A stretch of DNA of 64,000 nucleotides from Halodurantibacterium daqingensis (lineage in GTDB: Bacteria; Pseudomonadota; Alphaproteobacteria; Rhodobacterales; Rhodobacteraceae). The notes under the pieces were generated by a model. The model worked only from the letters and a program-made list of their open reading frames with translations. It made no database searches and was not told the DNA's origin. Below, in pieces: positions 32,655 through 40,614 of this stretch. Within the stretch, counting starts at the first letter, position 1. The number at the start of each line of letters is the position of its first letter. Position numbers and translations under genes: made by a program. The stretch covers positions 434,001 through 498,000 of the forward strand of contig NZ_JBHTFQ010000001.1 in NCBI RefSeq assembly GCF_042666235.1, in the 5' to 3' direction.

Positions 32655-33329
32655 TCAGGAGGTCGGACGGATGATGATCTCGACCCGACGGTTCTGCATC
32701 CGGCCTTCCGCCGTCGCGTTCGAGGCCACCGGCTGGTCCTGACCGCGGCCATAAGCCACGATGCGCGACGAGGGCACGCCGGAATCGCGCAGAACTGCGG
32801 CAACCGCATTGGCGCGGCGCTCGGACAGGTTCTGGTTGTAGGCGGCAGTTCCGGTGCTGTCGGTATGGCCGACGATCTGGATCGTGCTGTTGGGATAGCT
32901 GATCAGGTTCCCGGCGATCGCGCGCAGGTCGCGTTGCAGGTCGGCGCGCACCACGGCGCTGTCAGTGGCGAACAGGATGTCCTGCGGCATGGTCACGATC
33001 AGCTCGTTCCCGGTGTTGCGCACGTCGATGTTGCTGCCGACCGAATTGCGCAGTTCCGCCGCCTGACGGTCGAGGTTTGCGCCGATGGCGCCACCAAGCG
33101 CCGCGCCGATCACGCCGCCGACGGCGGCCTGACCCAGGCGATTGCCGCCGCGCTGGCTGCCCCCGATCGCGGCGCCGATCGCCGCGCCGGTCAGGGCGCC
33201 GGTCTGGGCGCGCTGGTTTTCGTTCACATAGCCGCCGCTCACAGGGTCGTAGACGCCGGGCGTGGGGGCACATGCGGCAAGCGCAAGCGCGCTCAGGCCG
33301 ATGATGCAGTACGATGTTCTGATACGCAT
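32655..33329 (-). CDS. OmpA-family outer-membrane lipoprotein
   Basis: A 224-residue lipoprotein: signal peptide with lipobox LALAAC, lipidated Cys20. A Gly-rich segment (ALTGAAIGAAIGGSQRGGNR, GVIGAALGGAIGANL) resembles the glycine-zipper domain of YiaD-type proteins. The C-terminal OmpA domain binds peptidoglycan: FATDSAVVRADLQRDL, IVGHTDSTGTAAYNQNLSER, RMQNRRVEIIIRP. It probably anchors the outer membrane to the wall. Confidence 0.92.
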   Translation of the reverse strand: MRIRTSYCIIGLSALALAACAPTPGVYDPVSGGYVNENQRAQTGALTGAAIGAAIGGSQRGGNRLGQAAVGGVIGAALGGAIGANLDRQAAELRNSVGSNIDVRNTGNELIVTMPQDILFATDSAVVRADLQRDLRAIAGNLISYPNSTIQIVGHTDSTGTAAYNQNLSERRANAVAAVLRDSGVPSSRIVAYGRGQDQPVASNATAEGRMQNRRVEIIIRPTS

Positions 33330-33432
33330 TGGACAAGCCTCGCAAAATTGGTCCTGACGGATAACGCCGAAGCTATAGCACCAGTTCCGTGGGCCGCCTA
33401 GCGTGCCGCCTTGGCGGGCGCGACCTTCTTCA

Positions 33433-34281
33433 TCAACTTGAAGCGAGCATGTCGCCATCCGCGCGCGCGGCCTCCCAGGCCAGCATCGCGCGCTTGACCG
33501 GCAAACCCCAGTGGTAGCCCCCCAAAGCCCCCGATTTGCGCAAGGCCCGGTGACAGGGAATAAGCCAGGAGACGGGGTTTCGCCCCACCGCCGTTCCGAC
33601 CGCGCGAACGGCCTTTGGCGCGCCAACCGCATGGGCGATCGCCGAATAGGTCGTCACATGGCCGGTGGGCACGCGCAGCAGGGCCTCCCACACCTTGATC
33701 TGGAACGGGGCGCCGATCAGATGCAGCGCGGCTTCTCCCTTCTGTGCGAACGCGGCGGCGACCCAGCCTGCAAGCGCGGGCGCATCCTCGACAAGGCTGG
33801 CCTTCGGCCAGCGCCCGGCCAGATCGGCAAAGGCCGCGTCGGCCCCGGTTTCGGCGGCGAAGGCCAATCCGCAAAGGCCGCGGTCAGTGCCCATCGCCAG
33901 CGTGTCGCCGAAGGGTGAGGTGAACCAGCCCCAGCGGATGGTCAGACCCTCGCCAAGCCGCGCGAAGTCACCGGGACTCATTGCCTCCCAGCGCAGGAAC
34001 AGGTCATGCAGCCGCCCGGTGCCGGACAGGCCGGTGGCAAGGGCGGTTTCCAGCGTGGTGAAGCGGTTGGCAAGCAGCGCCCTGGCGTGATCCAGCGCAA
34101 GATACTGCTGATACCGCTTGGGTGAAATGCCCACCCAGCGGCTGAAGGTGCGCTGGAAATGCGCGGGACTCATGCCCAGCCGCGCGGCAAGGTTGTCGAG
34201 CGGCAACGCCCCTTCGGTTTCGATCACCGCAAGGGCGCGGGCGATGGTGGCATAGTGATAGGCAGGGCTGTCGTCTTGCAT
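33433..34281 (-). CDS. AraC-type HTH fused to O6-alkylguanine-DNA methyltransferase (Ada-like)
   Basis: A 282-residue fusion. Residues 10-105 form an AraC-type helix-turn-helix domain (LAARLGMSPAHFQRTFSRWV); residues about 115-275 form an MGMT domain with the acceptor site PCHR at 242-245 (Cys243) and the helix RAVGTAVGRNP. The N-terminal zinc domain of E. coli Ada that accepts phosphotriester methyl groups is absent, so it should repair O6-methylguanine and may regulate, but not by the Ada Cys switch. Confidence 0.92.
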   Translation of the reverse strand: MQDDSPAYHYATIARALAVIETEGALPLDNLAARLGMSPAHFQRTFSRWVGISPKRYQQYLALDHARALLANRFTTLETALATGLSGTGRLHDLFLRWEAMSPGDFARLGEGLTIRWGWFTSPFGDTLAMGTDRGLCGLAFAAETGADAAFADLAGRWPKASLVEDAPALAGWVAAAFAQKGEAALHLIGAPFQIKVWEALLRVPTGHVTTYSAIAHAVGAPKAVRAVGTAVGRNPVSWLIPCHRALRKSGALGGYHWGLPVKRAMLAWEAARADGDMLASS

Positions 34282-34394
34282 GTCGCTCTCCTTGCGCCAA
34301 GGCTAGGCCAGACGCGCGACACAGGCGACCCGTTTTCTGCGCAATGCGCGCGATCCTCTTGCCGGGGCGGGCCCAAGCGGGCATAGGCTCGGGC

Positions 34395-35039
34395 ATGGCA
34401 CGTCAACTTGATTATCATACGATCCGCGAGATTTTCCGCCGCTTTCAGGCGGCCGAGCCCGAACCCAAGGGCGAGCTTGAGCATGTCAATGCCTATACGC
34501 TGCTGGTGGCCGTGGCGCTGAGCGCGCAGGCAACCGATGCCGGAGTGAACCGTGCCACGCGGGACCTGTTCAGGATCGCCGATACGCCGCAGAAGATGCT
34601 CGACCTGGGGGAAGAGGCCCTGATCGACCATATCAAGACCATCGGCCTGTTCCGCAACAAGGCCCGCAACGTGATGAAGCTGAGCCGGATCCTTGTTGAA
34701 GACTATGGGGGTGAGGTGCCCTCGAGCCGGGCGGCGCTGCAGTCCCTGCCAGGGGTAGGACGCAAGACGGCCAATGTGGTGCTGAACATGTGGTTCCGCA
34801 TCCCGGCCCAGGCGGTCGATACGCATATCTTCCGCATCGGCAACCGGACCGGCATCTGCCCTGGCAAGGATGTCGATACGGTGGAACGCGCAATCGAGGA
34901 TCATGTCCCGGCCGAGTTTCAGCTGCATGCCCATCACTGGCTGATCCTGCACGGGCGCTATGTCTGCGTGGCGCGCAAGCCGAAATGCGGCATCTGCCTG
35001 ATCCGTGATCTCTGCCCCTACGAGGAAAAGACAATATGA
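34395..35039 (+). CDS. nth: endonuclease III
   Basis: A 214-residue DNA glycosylase/AP lyase for oxidised pyrimidines. Helix-hairpin-helix LPGVGRKTANVV (118-129) with catalytic Lys124, catalytic Asp142 in VDTHIFR, and a C-terminal 4Fe-4S cluster from Cys191, Cys198, Cys201 and Cys207. Start MARQLDYHTI at 34395 has no ribosome binding site; taggct at 34384-34389 could be a -10, so the mRNA may be leaderless. It overlaps the kinase gene by 4 bases. Confidence 0.96.
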   Translation: MARQLDYHTIREIFRRFQAAEPEPKGELEHVNAYTLLVAVALSAQATDAGVNRATRDLFRIADTPQKMLDLGEEALIDHIKTIGLFRNKARNVMKLSRILVEDYGGEVPSSRAALQSLPGVGRKTANVVLNMWFRIPAQAVDTHIFRIGNRTGICPGKDVDTVERAIEDHVPAEFQLHAHHWLILHGRYVCVARKPKCGICLIRDLCPYEEKTI

Positions 35040-36028
35040 AGAAATACCAGGTCGTCGGCATCGGCAATGCGATGGTCGACGTGCTCGCCCAGGCATCGGA
35101 GGCCTTTCTGGAAGAGGCGGGGGTCAAGAAGGGCATCATGCAGCTGATCGACATGGAGCGCGCCGTGGATCTTTACGGCCGCATCGGACCCGCACGCGAG
35201 ATCAGCGGCGGTTCGGCCGCGAACACGATCGCCGCGATTGCGCATCTTGGCGGGCGAACGGCCTATGTCGGCAAGGTGCGGGATGACCAGCTGGGCGCGA
35301 TCTTTGCCCATGACCTGCGAGCGCAGGGCGCGGGCTATGACACGCCCATGGCGCCGAAGGACAGCCCGCAGGAAACCGGGCGCTGCATCGTTCTGGTCAC
35401 GCCCGATGGCGAGCGGTCGATGAACACCTACCTCGGGGTGACCGAGTTCCTCAGCCCGTCCGATATCGACGAGGCGCAGATGGCCGAGGCCGAGTGGATC
35501 TATCTTGAGGGCTATCGCTTCGACGGGCCGGAGAGCCACGAGGCCTTCGCCAAGGCGATTGCTGCCTGCAAGCGGGGCGGGGGGCATGTGTCGCTGACGC
35601 TGTCGGATCCGTTCTGCGTGGAACGCCACCGCGATGCCTTCCGGCGCATGATCCGGGAGGATGTCGATCTGCTGTTCGCGAACCGGGCCGAGATCCTGTC
35701 GATGTATCAGACGGCGGATTTCGACGAGGCGCTGGCGCGCGCTGCGGCCGAGGTGCGGGTGGTGGCCTGCACCGAATCAGAAAAGGGCGCGCACATCCTG
35801 GCGGATGGCGAGCGCTGGCATGTGCCGGCCGTGCCGACGCAGATCAAGGACGCGACCGGGGCTGGCGATCTGTTTGCGGGTGCATTCCTGTGGGGGCTGG
35901 CCGAGGGGCAGGACCTGCCCACGAGCGGCCGGATGGGCTGCGTCGCCGCATCGGAGGTGATCAGCCATATTGGAGCCCGCCCCGAGGCCGATCTGCGCGC
36001 GCTGTTCGCCGCACAGGGTCTGGGCTAG
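35036..36028 (+). CDS. PfkB-family carbohydrate kinase, adenosine-kinase-like
   Basis: A 330-residue ribokinase-fold kinase. It starts VGIGNAMVDVLAQASEAFLE; substrate motif ISGGSAANTIAAIAHLGG; ATP/anion-hole motif DATGAGDLFAGAFLWGLAEG with the catalytic Asp. The N-terminal layout matches proteins annotated as adenosine kinase in Rhodobacterales. A sugar substrate is also possible. It overlaps nth by 4 bases. Confidence 0.86.
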   Translation: MKKYQVVGIGNAMVDVLAQASEAFLEEAGVKKGIMQLIDMERAVDLYGRIGPAREISGGSAANTIAAIAHLGGRTAYVGKVRDDQLGAIFAHDLRAQGAGYDTPMAPKDSPQETGRCIVLVTPDGERSMNTYLGVTEFLSPSDIDEAQMAEAEWIYLEGYRFDGPESHEAFAKAIAACKRGGGHVSLTLSDPFCVERHRDAFRRMIREDVDLLFANRAEILSMYQTADFDEALARAAAEVRVVACTESEKGAHILADGERWHVPAVPTQIKDATGAGDLFAGAFLWGLAEGQDLPTSGRMGCVAASEVISHIGARPEADLRALFAAQGLG

Positions 36029-36164
36029 GGCCAGGGCCAAGGGCGAGGAGGGGGGCGCGACGCTCGGGCCCCGGCGGGGCCGTCGCGCCGCGCCGCTGCC
36101 GCGGAGGGCCAAGGCCGCGCGCCACTGACCCCCGGATCCGCCCCTGTTGCGAGCGATATTCCGC

Positions 36165-36182
36165 GGTCGCCATCCGGCGACC
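36165..36182 (-). terminator. weak hairpin after the 36.2-kb sulfotransferase gene
   Basis: A 7-bp stem (ggtcgcc/ggcgacc, loop atcc) lies 15 bases past the minus-strand stop at 36197. No T run follows. The 168-base gap to the kinase gene is very GC-rich and otherwise empty. Confidence 0.3.
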
Positions 36183-36196
36183 GGCCCTGTCGCCGT

Positions 36197-37015
36197 TCAG
36201 TCCTTCAGTTTCGCGTGAACCTCGTCCAGATCGACCTCGGAGAGCGGCATCTTGTTGCCGGGGTTCTCGAAGTCGTATTTGAACAGCTGGAAATCGCGTT
36301 TGTAGATTTCGTAGACGAGGTGCATCGACAGGTCGTCGAAATAGGCCTCGACCGGATGCGCGCGCTTGGGGCCATGGCCTTCCGATTCGTTGAAGCGCGG
36401 AATGGTGGCGAGATCGACCTTGTGCGGCGTCTCGGTCCTGTCGAGGACCGTCTGCATGCCCTCGTTGAACTTCTCGGTGAAGAAGATGTGGTCATATCGC
36501 CCGCCATTGGCGATGAACGTCGCGACATGGCCCGACATTGCCGACCAGTGGATATCGGGTTCCATCGGTTTCTTCCAGCGAATGGTGTCACGGGCGAACA
36601 GCAGGAAGCGCCGGAAGCTGGCGATCTGGTCGAACTCCTGCTTGCCGTCGTCTCCGCCGACCTCGATGCCGTAGCGATGAATCAGCTGTGGCACCATGTT
36701 GCCGCGATAGCGCCGGCCGTTGCGCTGGATGCCGCATATCTTGTCGAAGAACGAAGACAGGATGCGCGTGTAGGGGTTGCGCACGCAGGTGAAGGCGAAG
36801 GACTTGTGCGCCTTGACGTTCGCGGTGATGCGTGGCTGGCTGTCCTCCATCGACCATTTGTGCAGACCGGAGGTGGCATCATGGATGTCTCCGTCGAAGA
36901 ACACTCCGTGATCGGAGTAATACATGATCTGCCCGATGGTCGAGCAGGCGCATTTCGGGACGACGCGATAGACCATGCTTTCGCTTTGCGTCATCCAAGT
37001 ACCGGGAAACCCCAT
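36197..37015 (-). CDS. sulfotransferase family 2 protein
   Basis: A 272-residue Sulfotransfer_2-type protein. The 5'-phosphosulfate loop is VVPKCACSTIGQ (residues 18-29) and the 3'-phosphate motif CVRNPYTRILSSFFDK (from 77). This family sulfates carbohydrates. Start MGFPGTWMTQSES at 37015 is chosen for ggaggcaaaggtttc just before it. It is divergent from a GT14 glycosyltransferase gene, so the pair may build and sulfate a surface glycan. Confidence 0.86.
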   Translation of the reverse strand: MGFPGTWMTQSESMVYRVVPKCACSTIGQIMYYSDHGVFFDGDIHDATSGLHKWSMEDSQPRITANVKAHKSFAFTCVRNPYTRILSSFFDKICGIQRNGRRYRGNMVPQLIHRYGIEVGGDDGKQEFDQIASFRRFLLFARDTIRWKKPMEPDIHWSAMSGHVATFIANGGRYDHIFFTEKFNEGMQTVLDRTETPHKVDLATIPRFNESEGHGPKRAHPVEAYFDDLSMHLVYEIYKRDFQLFKYDFENPGNKMPLSEVDLDEVHAKLKD

Positions 37016-37157
37016 GAAACCTTTGCCTCCGAAGTGGGAACCGTGACAACACGGATGCAATCAGACTTGAACACAAACAATTACTGTCATTTCAAGGAGT
37101 GATCACGCTATTCATGGCAACAATCAAGTCAAGGTTGCCGGTTCGGATTGTTTTTTC

Positions 37158-38735
37158 ATGGCCCAGATTGCATTCATCCTGTTGTGTCACAAGGATCCGG
37201 AGGGGATCATCGCCCAGGCAAGGCGGTTGACCGCTGCCGGCGATTATCTTGCCATCCACTTTGATGGCAACGCAAGTTCCGACGATTACGCGCGGCTGCG
37301 CGAGGCTTTGGACGGCAACCCCTCCGTCACCTTCGCGCGCCGGCGCGCGAAATGTGGCTGGGGCGAATGGTCGCTTGTCCAGGCGACGCTGAACGCGGTG
37401 GAGGCGGCTGTCGCGGCCTTCCCGCGGGCGTCGCATTTCTACATGCTGTCGGGCGACTGCATGCCGATCAAGTCGGCGCGATACGTGCGTGAATTCCTCG
37501 ATGCAGACGATGTGGACTATATCGAGAGTTTTGATTTCTTCAAATCGGACTGGATCAAGACCGGCATCAAGCGCGAGCGGCTGATTTATCGTCACTACTT
37601 CAACGAGCGCAAGAACAAGTGGCTGTTCTACGCCTCGATGAACCTGCAGCAGCGCCTGGGGCTCGAGCGTGACATTCCTGCCGATATCGAGGTGATGATC
37701 GGGTCGCAATGGTGGTGCCTGCGCCGGCAGACCATCGAGGCGATCCTGACTTTCATCCGCAGCCGGCGCGACGTGATGCGCTTTTTCCGCACTACCTGGA
37801 TCCCGGACGAGACATTCTTCCAGACTCTGGTGCGCCATCTGGTGCCTGACCGCGAGATCCGGACTCGGACGCTCACGTTCCTGCTGTTTTCCGACTATGG
37901 CATGCCGGCCGTGTTCTATGACGATCAGTTCGATCTGCTGATCAGCCAGAACTATCTGTTTGCCCGCAAGATTTCGCCGGACGCAAAGCGTCTGAAGGCG
38001 CAGCTGGCAGAGCTTTATGTCACGCCGGACGCGCAATTCCAGATCTCGGACGAAGGGCGCAACCTGTACAGGTTCCTGACGGGACGCGGCCGCGTCGGGC
38101 GGCGCTTTGCGCCGCGCTTCTGGGAATCCGAGGCAAGCCTGGGCCGCGAACGTGAACTGATGGTGATCGTGTGCAAGAAGTGGCATGTCGCCAAGCGGCT
38201 GACCGAGCGGATCCGGCAGATGACCGACGTCCCGGCGCTGGATTATCTGTTCAACGAGGATGCGGCAGAGCTTCCCGATCTGGGTGGCATCCAGACCACG
38301 TTGAGCAAAAGGACGAGGCACCGCCGCGCGCTGATGCGGATGCTGTTCGATTACCACGGCACGAACCGGATGGTGATCTGCATAGATCCGGCCAATATCG
38401 AACTGCTGCACGATTTCTGTTCCGATCGCTGCACCACACGGATCATCGAGATCCAGTGCAGCTTCAGCGACGACTATCTGGCCGGCCACGCCCAGCGGGT
38501 GGGGCTTGCGGGGCCTGCGACTCCGCCGGAAACTCTCGCGCGCCTGCTGCCGACGATCAGGTTCGACATGCGGTTTGAAAGCGAGCAGATTCGCGATGCC
38601 GATTTCCCGAACCTCACGCGGCTGCGCGAGGACGGCCCCCCGGAGGAAAACGCGACTGCGCTGGGCCGGTTTCTGGACATGCCGGCGGATCAGGCGCAAA
38701 CCCTGCTGCAGATCGACTATCTTTTCACGGATTGA
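37158..38735 (+). CDS. GT14 (core-2/I-branching type) glycosyltransferase with extra C-terminal domain
   Basis: A 525-residue protein. Residues 1-280 match the Branch family of beta-1,6-N-acetylglucosaminyltransferases: AFILLCHKDPEGI, CGWGEWSLVQATLNAVEA and ASHFYMLSGDCMPIKSARYV, then the GSQWWCLRR site. Residues about 300-525 form a domain of unknown function seen fused to GT14 in Rhodobacterales. No signal or membrane helix, so it is cytoplasmic. No good ribosome binding site precedes the ATG. Confidence 0.85.
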   Translation: MAQIAFILLCHKDPEGIIAQARRLTAAGDYLAIHFDGNASSDDYARLREALDGNPSVTFARRRAKCGWGEWSLVQATLNAVEAAVAAFPRASHFYMLSGDCMPIKSARYVREFLDADDVDYIESFDFFKSDWIKTGIKRERLIYRHYFNERKNKWLFYASMNLQQRLGLERDIPADIEVMIGSQWWCLRRQTIEAILTFIRSRRDVMRFFRTTWIPDETFFQTLVRHLVPDREIRTRTLTFLLFSDYGMPAVFYDDQFDLLISQNYLFARKISPDAKRLKAQLAELYVTPDAQFQISDEGRNLYRFLTGRGRVGRRFAPRFWESEASLGRERELMVIVCKKWHVAKRLTERIRQMTDVPALDYLFNEDAAELPDLGGIQTTLSKRTRHRRALMRMLFDYHGTNRMVICIDPANIELLHDFCSDRCTTRIIEIQCSFSDDYLAGHAQRVGLAGPATPPETLARLLPTIRFDMRFESEQIRDADFPNLTRLREDGPPEENATALGRFLDMPADQAQTLLQIDYLFTD

Positions 38736-38746
38736 CCGGAGGACGA

Positions 38747-39127
38747 ATGAGCTACGTTTATGACGATCAGAACATCTTTGCGCGAATCCTGCGCGGCGAG
38801 ATCCCGAACAAGACGGTGCTTGAAACCGGGCACAGCCTTGCCTTCGAGGATATCGCGCCGCAAGCGCCGCACCATGTTCTGGTGATTCCGAAGGGGCGCT
38901 ATGTGAACTATGACCACTTCGCGCTTGAGGCGACCGAGGCCGAGATCGTCGACTTTACCCGCACCATCGGCGCCGTCTGCAAGATGTTGGGCGTGCAGCC
39001 TTCGCGGGACGGGCAGGGATATCGGTTGATTTCGAATTGCGGCGCCCACGGCGTGCAGGAAGTGCCGCATCTGCACGTGCACATCCTGGGCGGGCGGGTT
39101 CTGGGGCGGATGCTTCAGCCGGCCTGA
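38747..39127 (+). CDS. HIT-family nucleotide hydrolase/transferase
   Basis: A 126-residue histidine-triad protein of the HINT branch: NIFARILRGEIPNKTVLET, EDIAPQAPHHVLVIPKG, and the triad HLHVHILGG near the C-terminus. HINT proteins hydrolyse purine nucleoside phosphoramidates. Start MSYVYDDQN at 38747 follows ccggaggacga. It is 11 bases after the GT14 gene. Confidence 0.93.
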   Translation: MSYVYDDQNIFARILRGEIPNKTVLETGHSLAFEDIAPQAPHHVLVIPKGRYVNYDHFALEATEAEIVDFTRTIGAVCKMLGVQPSRDGQGYRLISNCGAHGVQEVPHLHVHILGGRVLGRMLQPA

Positions 39128-39218
39128 CCGGCGCAGATCACGTGGCGGCGCCACCCACCCGGGCGCCGGAGCGCCGTGGTGAGAGGCGCCAAGGGCTGGG
39201 CGTGCAGGCGCCTGCCGC

Positions 39219-40187
39219 TCAGGCCGCCTTTCCGCTGCCGGCCCCGGCGGTGGTCAGCGCCACGAAAACATCCTCCAGATGCGCCTCCTCGGTGGCCACG
39301 TCCCGGATGGTGATGCCTGCCAGCCGCACCGCGTCCAGCACCGCATTCGCAGTAGTTTCGCGGCGGCGGTAGTGGAAGGCCAGGCTGCCGTCACGGCGGC
39401 GGTCAAGGCTGACGCCCGGTGGCAGCGCGATCTTTGCGGGGGCGGGGCCGTCCGGGGTAATGACAAGGGTCTTGCCGTCCATGCGTGCCACCAGCGCTTC
39501 GGTTCGGTCGCGCACGATCACCTGACCGTGGTTGATGATGGCGATCTCGTCGCACATCTGTTCGGCCTCTTCGAGATAGTGCGTGGTGAGGATGATGGTC
39601 ATGCCGCGTTCGTTCAGCTTGCGCACGTTCTGCCACAGCATCTGGCGCAGCTCGATGTCAACGCCGGCGGTGGGTTCGTCCAGCACCAGGATCTGGGGGT
39701 GATGGACCAGCGCCTTGCCCAATAGCAGCCGCCGCTTCATGCCGCCCGAAAGGCTGCGGGCATAGGCATCGGCCTTGTCGGACAGTCCGATCAGTTCCAG
39801 TATCTCGTCCGTGCGGCGCTGGCTGGCCGGAACCCCGTAAAGCCCCGCCTGCACCTCGAGCGCGGCCCGCGGGGTGAAGAACGGGTCCATGTTCAGTTCT
39901 TGCGGCATGACGCCGATCGCGGCCCGGCTCTGGCGCGGGTTCACATCCTGATCGAAGCCCCAGATCCGCACGCGGCCCGATGTCTTGCGCACCAGGCCCG
40001 CCATGATGTTGATCATCGTGGATTTGCCGGCGCCGTTCGGCCCCAGCAGGCCAAAGATCGACCCGGCAGGAATTGCAAGATCCACCCCCTTCAGAGCCTC
40101 GTGCGGGGCGCTGCCCTTGGTGCCGCCATAGGTCTTGCGCAGGGCCTCGATCTCGATGGCGTTGGTCTGGGGCGTGGCAGGGGTCAC
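39219..40187 (-). CDS. ABC-2-type transporter ATPase
   Basis: A 322-residue ABC ATPase of the DrrA/YadG type. Walker A GLLGPNGAGKSTMINIMAGL, signature SLSGGMKRRLLLGKALVHHP, Walker B ILVLDEPTAGVD and switch His in ILTTHYLEEAEQM. About 90 C-terminal residues follow the ABC core. A GTG start at 40187 is preferred because ggaggatttccc precedes it; an upstream in-frame start at 40238 adds non-conserved residues. No permease gene is adjacent. Confidence 0.88.
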   Translation of the reverse strand: MTPATPQTNAIEIEALRKTYGGTKGSAPHEALKGVDLAIPAGSIFGLLGPNGAGKSTMINIMAGLVRKTSGRVRIWGFDQDVNPRQSRAAIGVMPQELNMDPFFTPRAALEVQAGLYGVPASQRRTDEILELIGLSDKADAYARSLSGGMKRRLLLGKALVHHPQILVLDEPTAGVDIELRQMLWQNVRKLNERGMTIILTTHYLEEAEQMCDEIAIINHGQVIVRDRTEALVARMDGKTLVITPDGPAPAKIALPPGVSLDRRRDGSLAFHYRRRETTANAVLDAVRLAGITIRDVATEEAHLEDVFVALTTAGAGSGKAA

Positions 40188-40299
40188 GGGAAATCCTCCG
40201 GGAAGTGGCGCCGGCGGGACTTGCCCGCACCGCGCCAATCGCTATCATGCACCCGGACTTAAGGCGCTTTGGCGCCCGCGACAAGGAACGGACCTGAAC

Positions 40300-40536
40300 A
40301 TGCGCAAGACCGCCCCGCTTTCGCCGCCGGAAACCCAGATCGTTTCCACCTATCGCGTGTGCTGCGACGGGGGTGAGGGCGCGCTGGGCCACCCGCGCGT
40401 CTGGATGCCGATCCCGCATGATGTGGGCTGGGTTGATTGCGGCTATTGCGACAAGCGGTTCGTGCATGCCGATCATGTCGCCCAGCACGAGGCCTACATG
40501 GCCGCCCTTGCCAAGGATGACCCCGCCGCGGCCTGA
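40300..40536 (+). CDS. zinc-finger domain protein (NDUFS6-like)
   Basis: A 78-residue protein with Cys-Cys in YRVCCDG, His in LGHPRVWM and CGYCDKRFVH, which together form the conserved zinc site of the small zinc-finger family related to mitochondrial complex I subunit NDUFS6. In alphaproteobacteria it is a likely complex I accessory protein. Start at 40300 follows aaggaacggacctgaac. Confidence 0.88.
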   Translation: MRKTAPLSPPETQIVSTYRVCCDGGEGALGHPRVWMPIPHDVGWVDCGYCDKRFVHADHVAQHEAYMAALAKDDPAAA

Positions 40537-40614
40537 TCCGCACCCCCGTCTGCCCCTCCCGGTCCGGCTCTGACCCAGGGCGGCCGCCTTCCCCCCAGAG
40601 CCCGGGAGTACGCG

